From contig JBDKSB010000012.1 of assembly GCA_039683095.1 (NCBI GenBank), positions 342,293 through 406,292 of the forward strand: DNA of 64,000 nucleotides. The letters are read 5' to 3'. Each line of letters starts with the position of its first letter. Position 1 is the stretch's first letter. The notes beneath the pieces are model-generated. The model did no database searches. It was not told the origin of the DNA and was given only the letters and a program-made list of their open reading frames with translations. Below, in pieces: positions 51,057-58,401 of the stretch. Origin of the DNA: Acidobacteriota bacterium (lineage in GTDB: Bacteria; Acidobacteriota; Aminicenantia; Aminicenantales; Saccharicenantaceae). The position numbers and the translations under genes were made by a program.

Positions 51057-53077
51057 GACGAGGCCTCCGCGGGCATGATCCGGGCCAGGATATCGCGGAC
51101 GTTCTTCTCGTAGACGGCCGGCGTGAACTCCTGTTCGTAGCGGCGCCGGCCGGCTTGTCCCATGGCCGACCTGAGCGTGGCGCTCAGGGCCAGGTCCAGC
51201 AGACGCCGGGCCAGGGCCTCCGGGTCGTCGGGCGGAACGAGGAAGCCCGTGACGCCGTCGACGACGGCCTCGGACATCGCCCCGACGTCGCTCGAGACGA
51301 CCGGCAGCGAGGCCCGCATGGCCTCGAGAACGGCCAGGCTCAAGGCCTCCCGCCGCGAGGGCAGGACGAAGATGTCGTGCCGGGCCATGATCTCTTTTTT
51401 TCGGTCGCCGTAGGCCTCGCCGGCCAGGATCACCGACCGTTTCAGGGCGTTTCGGGCGAGGAAGTCCTCGACCCGGCGGCGGATGGCCGCGTCACGCCAC
51501 GGGCCGACGATCGAGAACGTGACGCCCGGAGCCTGGGCCAGGACGAGGGGGACGGACCGGAGCAGGGTCATGATCCCTTTCGACTCTTCGATGTTCGACA
51601 GGAACAGTATCTTCGGGGCCGCGCCGGCCGGACGGGTCCCGTTCGGGCCGGCCGGATCGTCCACGCAGTTCGGCAGGACGAAGACCCGCCCCGGCTGACA
51701 CGGCTCCAGCTCGTCCCGGAAGACGCCGCCCAGGACCAGGCACGCGGCGGCCGAACGGAACTCGGCGGCAAGGACCGGGCGCAGGGGGAACGGCGCGGCC
51801 GGGAGCCGCCGGTGGACGTCCGTGTGTAGGTAAAGCACATACGGGACGCGGGCCAGGCGGCAGAGGCCGACGATGACCGATTCGGCCGCGAGCCCGACGA
51901 CAGTCGAGGACGAGAAGACAACAGCCAAGGCGGGACGGACACGCCGGATCCGGCTCCCGAAGCGGGCCCAGGTGGCGAAAAGCCGGAAAAGCTTGGCGGG
52001 GCGGATCCTGTTGACGTCGGCCACGTCCCCGGACAGGGATTTCCGGCTCAGGACCGTCTCGAAGCCGCTCTTGCGCGCGGCCTCCAGGAAATGCCGCGTC
52101 ATGACGTTGGACCCGATGTGGGGCGGCGGGACCTGGCCGTAGACCAGGATCGCGGCCCGGCCGCCGCCGGCCGGCCCGGGCTCGATGAGCGAACGGACCA
52201 GGCCCACGGCGTTGCCCCAGGCCCGCGCGAGATGCGCCGGCCGAAACTCCCTGATGCCGGCCGCGACGCTCATCAGCATCCTGGCCGTGAGGGCCGCGCG
52301 GCACCTGACGAGGGAAAGCTCGGGGTTCTTGCGGACGAAGCGGACGCGGTTGAGCGCTTCGCGGACGCCGAACTCGCATCCGCCGCCGCGGCCCCCGGCC
52401 GCCGGCAGGTGCAGGTAGCGGGCGGCGGCGACGACGGCCAGCCGGCCGGTCTTGCCGACGCGGTAGCTGAAGTCGAGGTCCTCGAGGTAGCTGTAGCCTT
52501 CGAACCATTCGTCGAAGCGATGACGCGAGAAAACGGCCCGGCGCCAGACCGAGGCCCCGCTCGGAAGCCAATCGGCCCAGGCGTCGGCGTCGACGGGCCC
52601 GATCATCGTCTGGAAGCCCGAGGCGGTCACCTTGCCGCCGCGGCGGGAATAGAAGCCCAGGCGCTCGGCGAGCGGCGCCCGCTTGAGGCCGGGAAGGCCG
52701 AGCGGCGGATGGTTGGCCATGTTGAAGGCCGCCCCGGCGACGTCGGGGCCGGCCTGGGACCAGAAGCGCAGCATCGCCTCGACGGCGCCGGGCTCGAGGA
52801 CGGCGTCGTCGTCGAGGAAGCCGACGAGATCGACGTCCGGGCCGACGGCGCCGAGCCCGAGGTTGCGCTGGCGCGAGGCCGAGGCGATCGACGAGCGGAT
52901 GAAGCGCTGTTCGGGCCGGCCGCCGCCCGGCCCGGCCGGCGGGGACGGGCGCGCGCTCGCGTCCACGATGACGACCTCGTCGGGGGGACGGCTCTGTGCG
53001 AGCAAGCTCGCCCAGAGCCGGCGCAGCTCGTCCGGACGGTCCTTGGTCGCGACGACGAAGGCGATCCTAGGCTCCAT
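51053..53077 (-). CDS. Bifunctional glycosyltransferase: GT2 domain fused to GT4 domain
   Basis: A 674-residue fusion from ATG 53077 (MEPRIAFVVATKDRPDEL). Residues 1-about 300 are a GT-A fold GT2 enzyme: VVATKDRPDEL, DEVVIVDASA, VGFLDDDAVLEPGAVEAML (DDD metal site) and SYLEDLDFSYRVGKTG (the ED base region). Residues about 310-674 are a GT-B fold GT4 enzyme: VPPPHIGSNVMTRHFLEAA, ILFLSNIEESKGIMTLLRSV, FVLPSRREALSLAVLEAMRA and SDVGAMSEAV. One polypeptide could add two successive sugars. The reading frame upstream of 53077 belongs to a shadow of the preceding gene. It overlaps that gene by 11 bp. Confidence 0.9.
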   Translation of the reverse strand: MEPRIAFVVATKDRPDELRRLWASLLAQSRPPDEVVIVDASARPSPPAGPGGGRPEQRFIRSSIASASRQRNLGLGAVGPDVDLVGFLDDDAVLEPGAVEAMLRFWSQAGPDVAGAAFNMANHPPLGLPGLKRAPLAERLGFYSRRGGKVTASGFQTMIGPVDADAWADWLPSGASVWRRAVFSRHRFDEWFEGYSYLEDLDFSYRVGKTGRLAVVAAARYLHLPAAGGRGGGCEFGVREALNRVRFVRKNPELSLVRCRAALTARMLMSVAAGIREFRPAHLARAWGNAVGLVRSLIEPGPAGGGRAAILVYGQVPPPHIGSNVMTRHFLEAARKSGFETVLSRKSLSGDVADVNRIRPAKLFRLFATWARFGSRIRRVRPALAVVFSSSTVVGLAAESVIVGLCRLARVPYVLYLHTDVHRRLPAAPFPLRPVLAAEFRSAAACLVLGGVFRDELEPCQPGRVFVLPNCVDDPAGPNGTRPAGAAPKILFLSNIEESKGIMTLLRSVPLVLAQAPGVTFSIVGPWRDAAIRRRVEDFLARNALKRSVILAGEAYGDRKKEIMARHDIFVLPSRREALSLAVLEAMRASLPVVSSDVGAMSEAVVDGVTGFLVPPDDPEALARRLLDLALSATLRSAMGQAGRRRYEQEFTPAVYEKNVRDILARIMPAEASS

Positions 53078-54242
53078 GGCGGCGGCCGTCCTCCAGGAAA
53101 TCGCGAACGATGCGGCGCATGCCGGCCGCGAAGCGCTCCGGCGCGAAAGTGGCCGCCCGGCGCTCGAGCCCGGCGCGAAGATCGGCTTCGACGGCCGGGA
53201 CGCCGATGACGGAGCCGATGCGCGAGACGGCGTCGTCGCGCCCGGCGTAGACGAGCCGCGGGTCGGCCACGATCTCGGTCTGGCCGCCGCGGTCGGGGAC
53301 CCAGACGATCTGGCCGGCCGCGGCCATCTCGGCCACGGCGATGCCGAACGGCTCGGCCCGGCGGCCGGAGATGCCGTACTTGTGCCTGGCCAGGAAAGCC
53401 TCTTTCTCCGGCCCGTACATCTCGCCCTCGAGGCGCACCCAATCCGCGTTGCGCCGGACCAAGTCCTCGATCTCGCGGGCGTAGGCGCTCCCGACCCGGC
53501 GGCCGAGGATGTGCAGGTGGACGGGCTTCCGCGCCCGGACACGGCCGAGGATGTCGATGACGAGGTCGATGCCCTTTTCCGGGACCAGCCGGCCCATGAC
53601 GACGAAGCCGTCCTCGCGCTCGCTCCAGGGCAGGCGCGGCCAGGCACCGGCGACGGGGGGATAAACGACCTCGGAGGCCAGGCCAAAGCGGTCGCGCAGG
53701 ACCCCGGCGGTCCACTCGGAGTTGGCCGCGGTGCGGTTCTTTTTCCAGGCCTCCTTGCAGTCCCCGGCCAGGGCCCGGGCCAGACCGAGATAGGCCGATC
53801 TCCAGGCCGAGGCCCTGTGGAGCGGGCTCGCGGCGGCGATCGCGCCTTCGGCCGGATCGAGCTCGCGGCGCAGGCCCTCGTCGAAGGAGAAGTCGGCGAT
53901 CCTCTGGATGCCGGGCCTGCCGAAATCCATGGCGTTGTAGGCCGAGATCATGACGTCGAACTCGCGGGCATGGCGGCGGCAGTAGCGGGCCAGCGGGACG
54001 CCCCGCAGCGCGTCGCCCCCCGTCCTTGTCCCGGGGAGCAGGGGCAGGAAGCGGGCCTCGAGCCCGGCCAGGTCGATGCCCGCGCCGTACTTCGCGTCGA
54101 GCGCCGCCAGGTCGGGGCGGCCCATGGTCACGAGGGTCACCCGGTGGTCGTCCTGCAGGGCTCGGATGGTCCACAACGCGCAGGCCTCCGAGCCGCCGCC
54201 GGCGACGAGGAAGGGATGGGCGACGGCGACGCGCGGCGTCAT
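53067..54242 (-). CDS. Glycosyltransferase family 4
   Basis: A 391-residue GT-B enzyme from ATG 54242 (MTPRVAVAHPFLVAGGGSEA), overlapping the flippase stop (ATGA). The donor-sugar domain contains FVVMGRLVPEKGIDLVIDIL, VHLHILGRRVGSAYAREIED, GISGRRAEPFGIAVAEMAAA (E(x7)E motif EPFGIAVAE) and the nearby VWVPDRGGQTEIV. The glycine-rich VAGGGSEAC is the acceptor-side loop. It should act early on the lipid-linked repeat unit because its gene follows the flippase directly, but order in the operon does not prove order in the pathway. Confidence 0.92.
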   Translation of the reverse strand: MTPRVAVAHPFLVAGGGSEACALWTIRALQDDHRVTLVTMGRPDLAALDAKYGAGIDLAGLEARFLPLLPGTRTGGDALRGVPLARYCRRHAREFDVMISAYNAMDFGRPGIQRIADFSFDEGLRRELDPAEGAIAAASPLHRASAWRSAYLGLARALAGDCKEAWKKNRTAANSEWTAGVLRDRFGLASEVVYPPVAGAWPRLPWSEREDGFVVMGRLVPEKGIDLVIDILGRVRARKPVHLHILGRRVGSAYAREIEDLVRRNADWVRLEGEMYGPEKEAFLARHKYGISGRRAEPFGIAVAEMAAAGQIVWVPDRGGQTEIVADPRLVYAGRDDAVSRIGSVIGVPAVEADLRAGLERRAATFAPERFAAGMRRIVRDFLEDGRRHGA

Positions 54243-55774
54243 CCCCGCTCCTCCGTTCCCGCCGCCGCGGCCGGGGCCGGTGTCCGCCGGGGCCGGAGCG
54301 CCCGGACGACGAAACCGCGTTCTTCGGGGTCGAGCAGGCGGAACCAGGCGGCCGCGGCGAAGGCCGCCGAGCAGGCGCCGGCGCCCCACAGCCCGAAGCC
54401 CAGGGCGCGGCTGACCGCCAGGCCGGCGGCGAAGAGCCCCAGGACGGACAGGGCCTGGCCCAGGCCGTTCTTCCAGACGTAGCCGAAGCGGATCCGGCCC
54501 GGGGCGAACGAGACGATCATCAGGAAGACCGAGAAGGCGGTCAGGCGCAGCGCCGAGGCGGCGGCCACGCCGTTGATGCCGGCGAGCCTGGCCCCGGCCC
54601 AGATCAGGGCCGTGAAGACCGCCAGCTCGACGGCCTGGTACTTGGGCGCGACATCGACCCGGCCGATGCCGATCAGGTAGTTGTTCGGCACGGCGATGAC
54701 CGTGTTGACGAGGAAGCCGGCGGCCAGGATCTGGACGACGAACGTGCTCCGGGCCGCGAAGTCGGGCCCGAGCCAGAGCCGGAGGCCGTCGCCGGCGAAG
54801 AACATCAGCAGCACGAAGATCGGCCCGGTCGTGAGCAGGAGGAACTTGACGGACCGGGCGAAGAGCGCCTCGATCTTCTCGGCCCGGCGGCCGGCGTCGA
54901 GGGCGCTGAAGGCCGGGAACAGGACCATCGACAGGCTGCCGGGGACGACCCCGATCCGGTTGATGGCCTCGTACGGCGCGCTGTAGTAGGTCACGGCCTC
55001 GACCGAGAGCAGCGAGCCGATGACCAGCCGGTCGATGGACGTCGTCACGGCGTAGAGGATGCCGGACAGCCCCAGCCAGCCGCTGAAGGAAAAGAGCGGC
55101 CGGACAAGGTCTCGGCGCAGGACGGGCCGGGCCCGCAGGGCCGGCAGGACGCGGAGGTCCATCGCCCCCCAGGCGGCCATGGCCGCGACCCGCGACAGGA
55201 CCAGCAGGACGACGATCCCCGGGAGCGAATAGCCCAGGGCCACGCCTAGAAGCGGCAGGACGTAGAACAGGATGTTCAGCGGGACCTTGACCGCGTTGAC
55301 CAGCTCGAAGCGCTGGGCCGCCTCGAGGGCGCCGCGAAAGGACGAGCTGATGAACATGACCGGCAGGGACCAGCCGACGAGGCGCAGCGTCAGGATCGTT
55401 TCCGCCTCGAAGCCGGCCGGGATGTTGAGGAAGCGCCTGACGATGAGCGGCGCCGAGACCTGCAGCAGGACGGCGGCCGCGGCCCCTATGGCCGTCTGGA
55501 GCAGGACGGTCGTCCAGAGATAGGCCGGGAGCTTCCCGGTCTCGTCGCGCCCCAGGCAGTCGGCGACGCAGCGCGTCGTCGTCCGTCCCAGGCCCAGGTC
55601 GAACAGGCCGAAGTAGCCGAAGACGACCCAGACCAGGGCCAGGATGCCGAAGCGCTCCGTTCCCAGGGCCCGGACGACCAGGGGGATGGTGAAAAAGCCG
55701 ACGGCCAGGGGAACGGCCAGCCCGAAGAAGTTCAGGACCGTGTTCCTGACGATGAGCTTATGAGGGACGTCCAT
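54239..55774 (-). CDS. Oligosaccharide flippase (Wzx-like, MOP superfamily)
   Basis: A 511-residue polytopic membrane protein with about fourteen hydrophobic helices. The N-terminus NTVLNFFGLAVPLAVGFFTI and LVVRALGTERFGILALVWVV carries the typical polysaccharide-flippase pattern of a Gly-x-E-x-(Y/F)-G loop after helix two. It should move the lipid-linked repeat unit across the inner membrane to the polymerases encoded downstream. It is the first gene of the 18-kb operon and has a consensus TATAAT on the minus strand about 110 nt upstream. Confidence 0.93.
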   Translation of the reverse strand: MDVPHKLIVRNTVLNFFGLAVPLAVGFFTIPLVVRALGTERFGILALVWVVFGYFGLFDLGLGRTTTRCVADCLGRDETGKLPAYLWTTVLLQTAIGAAAAVLLQVSAPLIVRRFLNIPAGFEAETILTLRLVGWSLPVMFISSSFRGALEAAQRFELVNAVKVPLNILFYVLPLLGVALGYSLPGIVVLLVLSRVAAMAAWGAMDLRVLPALRARPVLRRDLVRPLFSFSGWLGLSGILYAVTTSIDRLVIGSLLSVEAVTYYSAPYEAINRIGVVPGSLSMVLFPAFSALDAGRRAEKIEALFARSVKFLLLTTGPIFVLLMFFAGDGLRLWLGPDFAARSTFVVQILAAGFLVNTVIAVPNNYLIGIGRVDVAPKYQAVELAVFTALIWAGARLAGINGVAAASALRLTAFSVFLMIVSFAPGRIRFGYVWKNGLGQALSVLGLFAAGLAVSRALGFGLWGAGACSAAFAAAAWFRLLDPEERGFVVRALRPRRTPAPAAAAGTEERG

Positions 55775-55883
55775 GGGAATGACAGACTTTTCGAGGCAGG
55801 CTACCGCCGTTGGACAAAACGCCGCACCTCGCGGCAGGAAGTTCGGGCGTCTTATCGGCTATTGCGCGTGAAGGGATCGCCCC

Positions 55884-55889
55884 ATTATA
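55884..55889 (-). promoter_or_regulatory. Consensus -10 box for the exopolysaccharide operon
   Basis: Minus-strand TATAAT. The hexamer 17 bp upstream (TTTCTC) is a weak -35. The spacer includes CCGAAGGTTCGG, a perfect 5-bp inverted repeat with a 2-base centre that could be an operator. The predicted leader is about 100 nt. Confidence 0.5.
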
Positions 55890-55989
55890 GCCGAACCTTC
55901 GGCCGGAGAAAGAGCGCGGGCGGTCCGTTCCATAGCGGGCCCATGATAAGGGGGCCTCCCCTGGCCGGCAATCGTCGGCCCGGATGAAT

Positions 55990-56045
55990 CCCGGGGTGAA
56001 AAACCACCCCCGGAGATGACCTTTCGGGGTGAGGCCGTTCACCCC
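55990..56045. other. Two adjacent hairpins upstream of the thiC promoter
   Basis: CCGGGGTG...CCACCCCCGG (about 55991-56012) and GGGGTGA...TCACCCC (56026-56045). Both arms reuse GGGGTGA. They lie upstream of the predicted thiC start site, so they are DNA palindromes or ends of an untranscribed region rather than thiC leader structure. Confidence 0.45.
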
Positions 56046-56077
56046 GCGGCTAATCCGGTCCCCGGCCGCCAGGTTCC

Positions 56078-56106
56078 TTGACAGTCCAAGGGCCCTACTC
56101 TATACT
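56078..56106 (+). promoter_or_regulatory. Near-consensus sigma70 promoter for thiC
   Basis: TTGACA (56078-56083), 17-bp spacer, TATACT (56101-56106). It predicts a start near 56113 and a leader of only about 28 nt before ATG 56141, too short for a TPP riboswitch. Confidence 0.8.
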
Positions 56107-56140
56107 TTTCTTTCGCTCCGTCCGAGATTTCCGGACCAAC

Positions 56141-57448
56141 ATGACGCAATTCGAAAAAGCCAGGAAAGGCATCCTCAGCCCGGCCCTGAAGAAGGTCGCC
56201 GGGGACGAGTCCGTCGCCCCGGAGAAGCTGGCCGAGCTCGTCGCCGCCGGCCAGGTCGTCATCCCCTTCAACCCGGCCCACGCCCCGGCCCGGCCGGCGG
56301 GGATCGGCCGCGGCCTGAGGACCAAGGTCAACGTCAACCTGGGCACCTCCCGCGACTTCCCGCTCTTGGCCGACGAGCTGCGCAAGGTCCGGATCAGCCT
56401 GGCCTACGGGGCCGACGCCCTGATGGACCTGAGCACGGGCGGCGACCTCGTCCGGATCCGCAAGGCCATCCTGGCCCGGACGCCCATCCCGCTGGGAACC
56501 GTTCCTATCTACCAGGCCGCGGTCAGGATCCTCGAGCGCCGCAAGTCCATCGTCGAAATGACGGAAGAGGACCTGTTCGAGGCCGTCGAGGCCCAGGCCC
56601 GCGAGGGCGTCGACTTCATGACCGTCCACAGCGGCCTGACACTGAAGGCCATCGACCGCCTGAAGAAGCAGGGCCGCGTCGCGGACGTCGTCTCGCGCGG
56701 CGGGGCCTTCCTGCTGGCCTGGATGCTCCACAACGGCAGGGAGAATCCCTTCTACGCCCGCTTCGACCGCCTGCTCGCGATCGCCCGGCGCCACGACGTC
56801 ACGCTCAGCCTGGGAGACGGGCTGCGTCCCGGCTCGGTCGTCGACGCGACCGACCGGCCCCAGATCGAGGAGCTGCTGACGCTCGGCGAGCTCGTCGATC
56901 GGGCCCGGGCGGCCGGCGTCCAGGTCATGGTCGAGGGGCCGGGCCATGTCCCGCTCGACCAGGTCGAGATGAACATGCGCCTGGAGAAGCGGGTCTGCCA
57001 CGGCGCGCCGTTCTACGTCCTCGGGCCCCTGGTCACCGACATCGCCCCGGGCTACGACCACATCGTCTCGGCCATCGGCGGGGCCGTGGCCGCGGCAGCG
57101 GGCGCCGATTTCCTGTGCTACGTCACCCCGGCCGAGCATCTCGGCCTGCCCACGGACGACGACGTCCGCGAGGGGCTGATCGCTTCGAAGATCGCCGCCC
57201 ATGCGGCCGATATCGTCAAGGGCGTTCCCGGGGCGCTCCTCCGCGACCGCGAGCTGGCCCGGGCCCGCAAGCGGCTCGACTGGGAGACCCAGCGGCGCCT
57301 GGCCATCGACCCGGTCAAGTTCGCGGCCGTGCGCAAGAGGCGCCGGTCGAAGAGCCGGGCCTGCTCGATGTGCGGAGAGTTCTGCGCCATGCGCATCGTC
57401 GGCGAATTCCTCGGCGCCAAGGGGACCGCCGATGGCGAATGCGCCTAG
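56141..57448 (+). CDS. thiC: Phosphomethylpyrimidine synthase
   Basis: A 435-residue ThiC, the short form without the long N-terminal domain of E. coli ThiC. It converts aminoimidazole ribotide to HMP phosphate in thiamine biosynthesis by radical SAM chemistry. Signature stretches are [52 protein letters not shown] and [15 protein letters not shown]. The C-terminal cluster site reads CSMCGEFC, a CX2CX3C spacing, one residue shorter than the CSMCGPKFC form. ATG 56141 is chosen because the upstream TTG is inside the -35 box. The following gene overlaps its end by 17 bp. Confidence 0.96.
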   Translation: MTQFEKARKGILSPALKKVAGDESVAPEKLAELVAAGQVVIPFNPAHAPARPAGIGRGLRTKVNVNLGTSRDFPLLADELRKVRISLAYGADALMDLSTGGDLVRIRKAILARTPIPLGTVPIYQAAVRILERRKSIVEMTEEDLFEAVEAQAREGVDFMTVHSGLTLKAIDRLKKQGRVADVVSRGGAFLLAWMLHNGRENPFYARFDRLLAIARRHDVTLSLGDGLRPGSVVDATDRPQIEELLTLGELVDRARAAGVQVMVEGPGHVPLDQVEMNMRLEKRVCHGAPFYVLGPLVTDIAPGYDHIVSAIGGAVAAAAGADFLCYVTPAEHLGLPTDDDVREGLIASKIAAHAADIVKGVPGALLRDRELARARKRLDWETQRRLAIDPVKFAAVRKRRRSKSRACSMCGEFCAMRIVGEFLGAKGTADGECA

Positions 57449-58280
57449 TGGCCTGCGCTTTGGCACGGCCGGCGTTCCCTTCTCCGCGGCCGACGACTCC
57501 AGCCTCGCCGGGATCGAGCGGATCAGGGCCCTCGGGCTCGACGCCCTGGAGATCGAGTTCGTCAACGGCGTCAAGATGGGCCTCGACACGGCCGCCAAGG
57601 TCAGGGAGACGGCCGGCCGGCTGGGCGTCCGGCTGAGCGTCCACGCCCCCTACCACATCAACTTCAACTCCGAGAACCCCGGCATCAGGCTGCAGAGCCG
57701 CGACCGCCTGCTCAAGACGGCCCGCGTCGCCGCGGCCTGCGGCGCGACGAGCGTCGTCTTCCACGCCGCCTTCTACGGCCAGGACCAGGCCGAGAAGGCC
57801 TACGACGCCGTGCGGCGGGAGCTGGCCGCCGTCCAGTCCGTCGTCCGGACCGAGCGGCTGCCCGTCGCGCTCCGGGTCGAGACCATGGGGAAAAGGAGCC
57901 AGCTCGGGACGCTCGACGAGGTCCTGTCGCTCTGCCGGGACGTCGACGGCCTCCAGCCGTGCCTCGATTTTTCGCACCTCTACGCCCGCGAAGGCAAAGT
58001 CAATTCGTACGGCGAATTCGAGCGGGTCCTGACCAAGGTGGCCCGCAAGCTCGGTCCGCGGTCCCTGCGCAACGCCCATATCCACATCGCCGGCATCCAC
58101 TTCGGGGACAAGGGCGAGATCAAGCACCTCAACCTCGGGGAGACGGATTTCCGGTACGACGAATGGCTCCAGGCCCTGCGCGACCTCGGCGTCGAGGGCC
58201 TGGTCATCTGCGAGAGCCCCAACCTCGAGGCCGACGCGGTCATGCTGAAGAAGCTCTACGACGCCCAGGCCTCGCGATAA
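57432..58280 (+). CDS. TIM-barrel protein of the AP endonuclease family 2 / endonuclease IV type
   Basis: A 282-residue protein from ATG 57432, overlapping the thiC stop by 17 bp. Predicted zinc ligands follow the endonuclease IV pattern: H in [17 protein letters not shown] in [11 protein letters not shown] in [14 protein letters not shown] and H in [14 protein letters not shown] in [11 protein letters not shown] and E in GLVICESPN. This supports Nfo-like DNA repair (AP-site cleavage), though sugar phosphate isomerase/epimerase relatives share the fold. Coupling to thiC is unexpected and probably only transcriptional. A large hairpin begins 13 bp after its stop. Confidence 0.85.
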   Translation: MANAPSGLRFGTAGVPFSAADDSSLAGIERIRALGLDALEIEFVNGVKMGLDTAAKVRETAGRLGVRLSVHAPYHINFNSENPGIRLQSRDRLLKTARVAAACGATSVVFHAAFYGQDQAEKAYDAVRRELAAVQSVVRTERLPVALRVETMGKRSQLGTLDEVLSLCRDVDGLQPCLDFSHLYAREGKVNSYGEFERVLTKVARKLGPRSLRNAHIHIAGIHFGDKGEIKHLNLGETDFRYDEWLQALRDLGVEGLVICESPNLEADAVMLKKLYDAQASR

Positions 58281-58292
58281 AGCCAGATCTTA

Positions 58293-58352
58293 AGAAGGGG
58301 CTAAACCCACTTTTTGCTCAAAAATGCGCAAAAAGTGGGTTTGACCCCTTCT
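58293..58352. repeat. Large REP-like palindrome
   Basis: AGAAGGGG-ct-AAACCCACTTTTTGC (58293-58317) faces GCAAAAAGTGGGTTT-ga-CCCCTTCT (58328-58352): 25-base arms with 23 matched bases and a 10-nt loop. It lies between two same-direction genes and could also terminate the thiC operon. The right arm ends two bases before the -35 of the next gene. Confidence 0.8.
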
Positions 58353-58354
58353 GA

Positions 58355-58383
58355 TTGACAAGCCGCGGGGCCTGACTTACACT
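58355..58383 (+). promoter_or_regulatory. Sigma70-like promoter for the PDZ/multi-TM gene
   Basis: TTGACA (58355-58360), 17-bp spacer, TACACT (58378-58383). It implies a leader of about 12 nt before ATG 58402, with no Shine-Dalgarno sequence. Confidence 0.65.
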
Positions 58384-58401
58384 CCGGCCGGGGATCGATC
58401 C

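Larger units (their letters stand above)
55775..56140. other. Divergent intergenic region between the exopolysaccharide operon and thiC
   Basis: This 366-bp stretch holds the minus-strand -10 of the flippase operon, two hairpins upstream of the thiC promoter (55990-56045) and the thiC promoter. I see no credible gene. No TPP-riboswitch core can be found. Confidence 0.65.

Noticed and set aside
55775-56140. TPP riboswitch upstream of thiC
   Set aside because: No CUGAGA or GAACCUGAU-type core can be found, and the near-consensus promoter leaves a leader of only about 28 nt.
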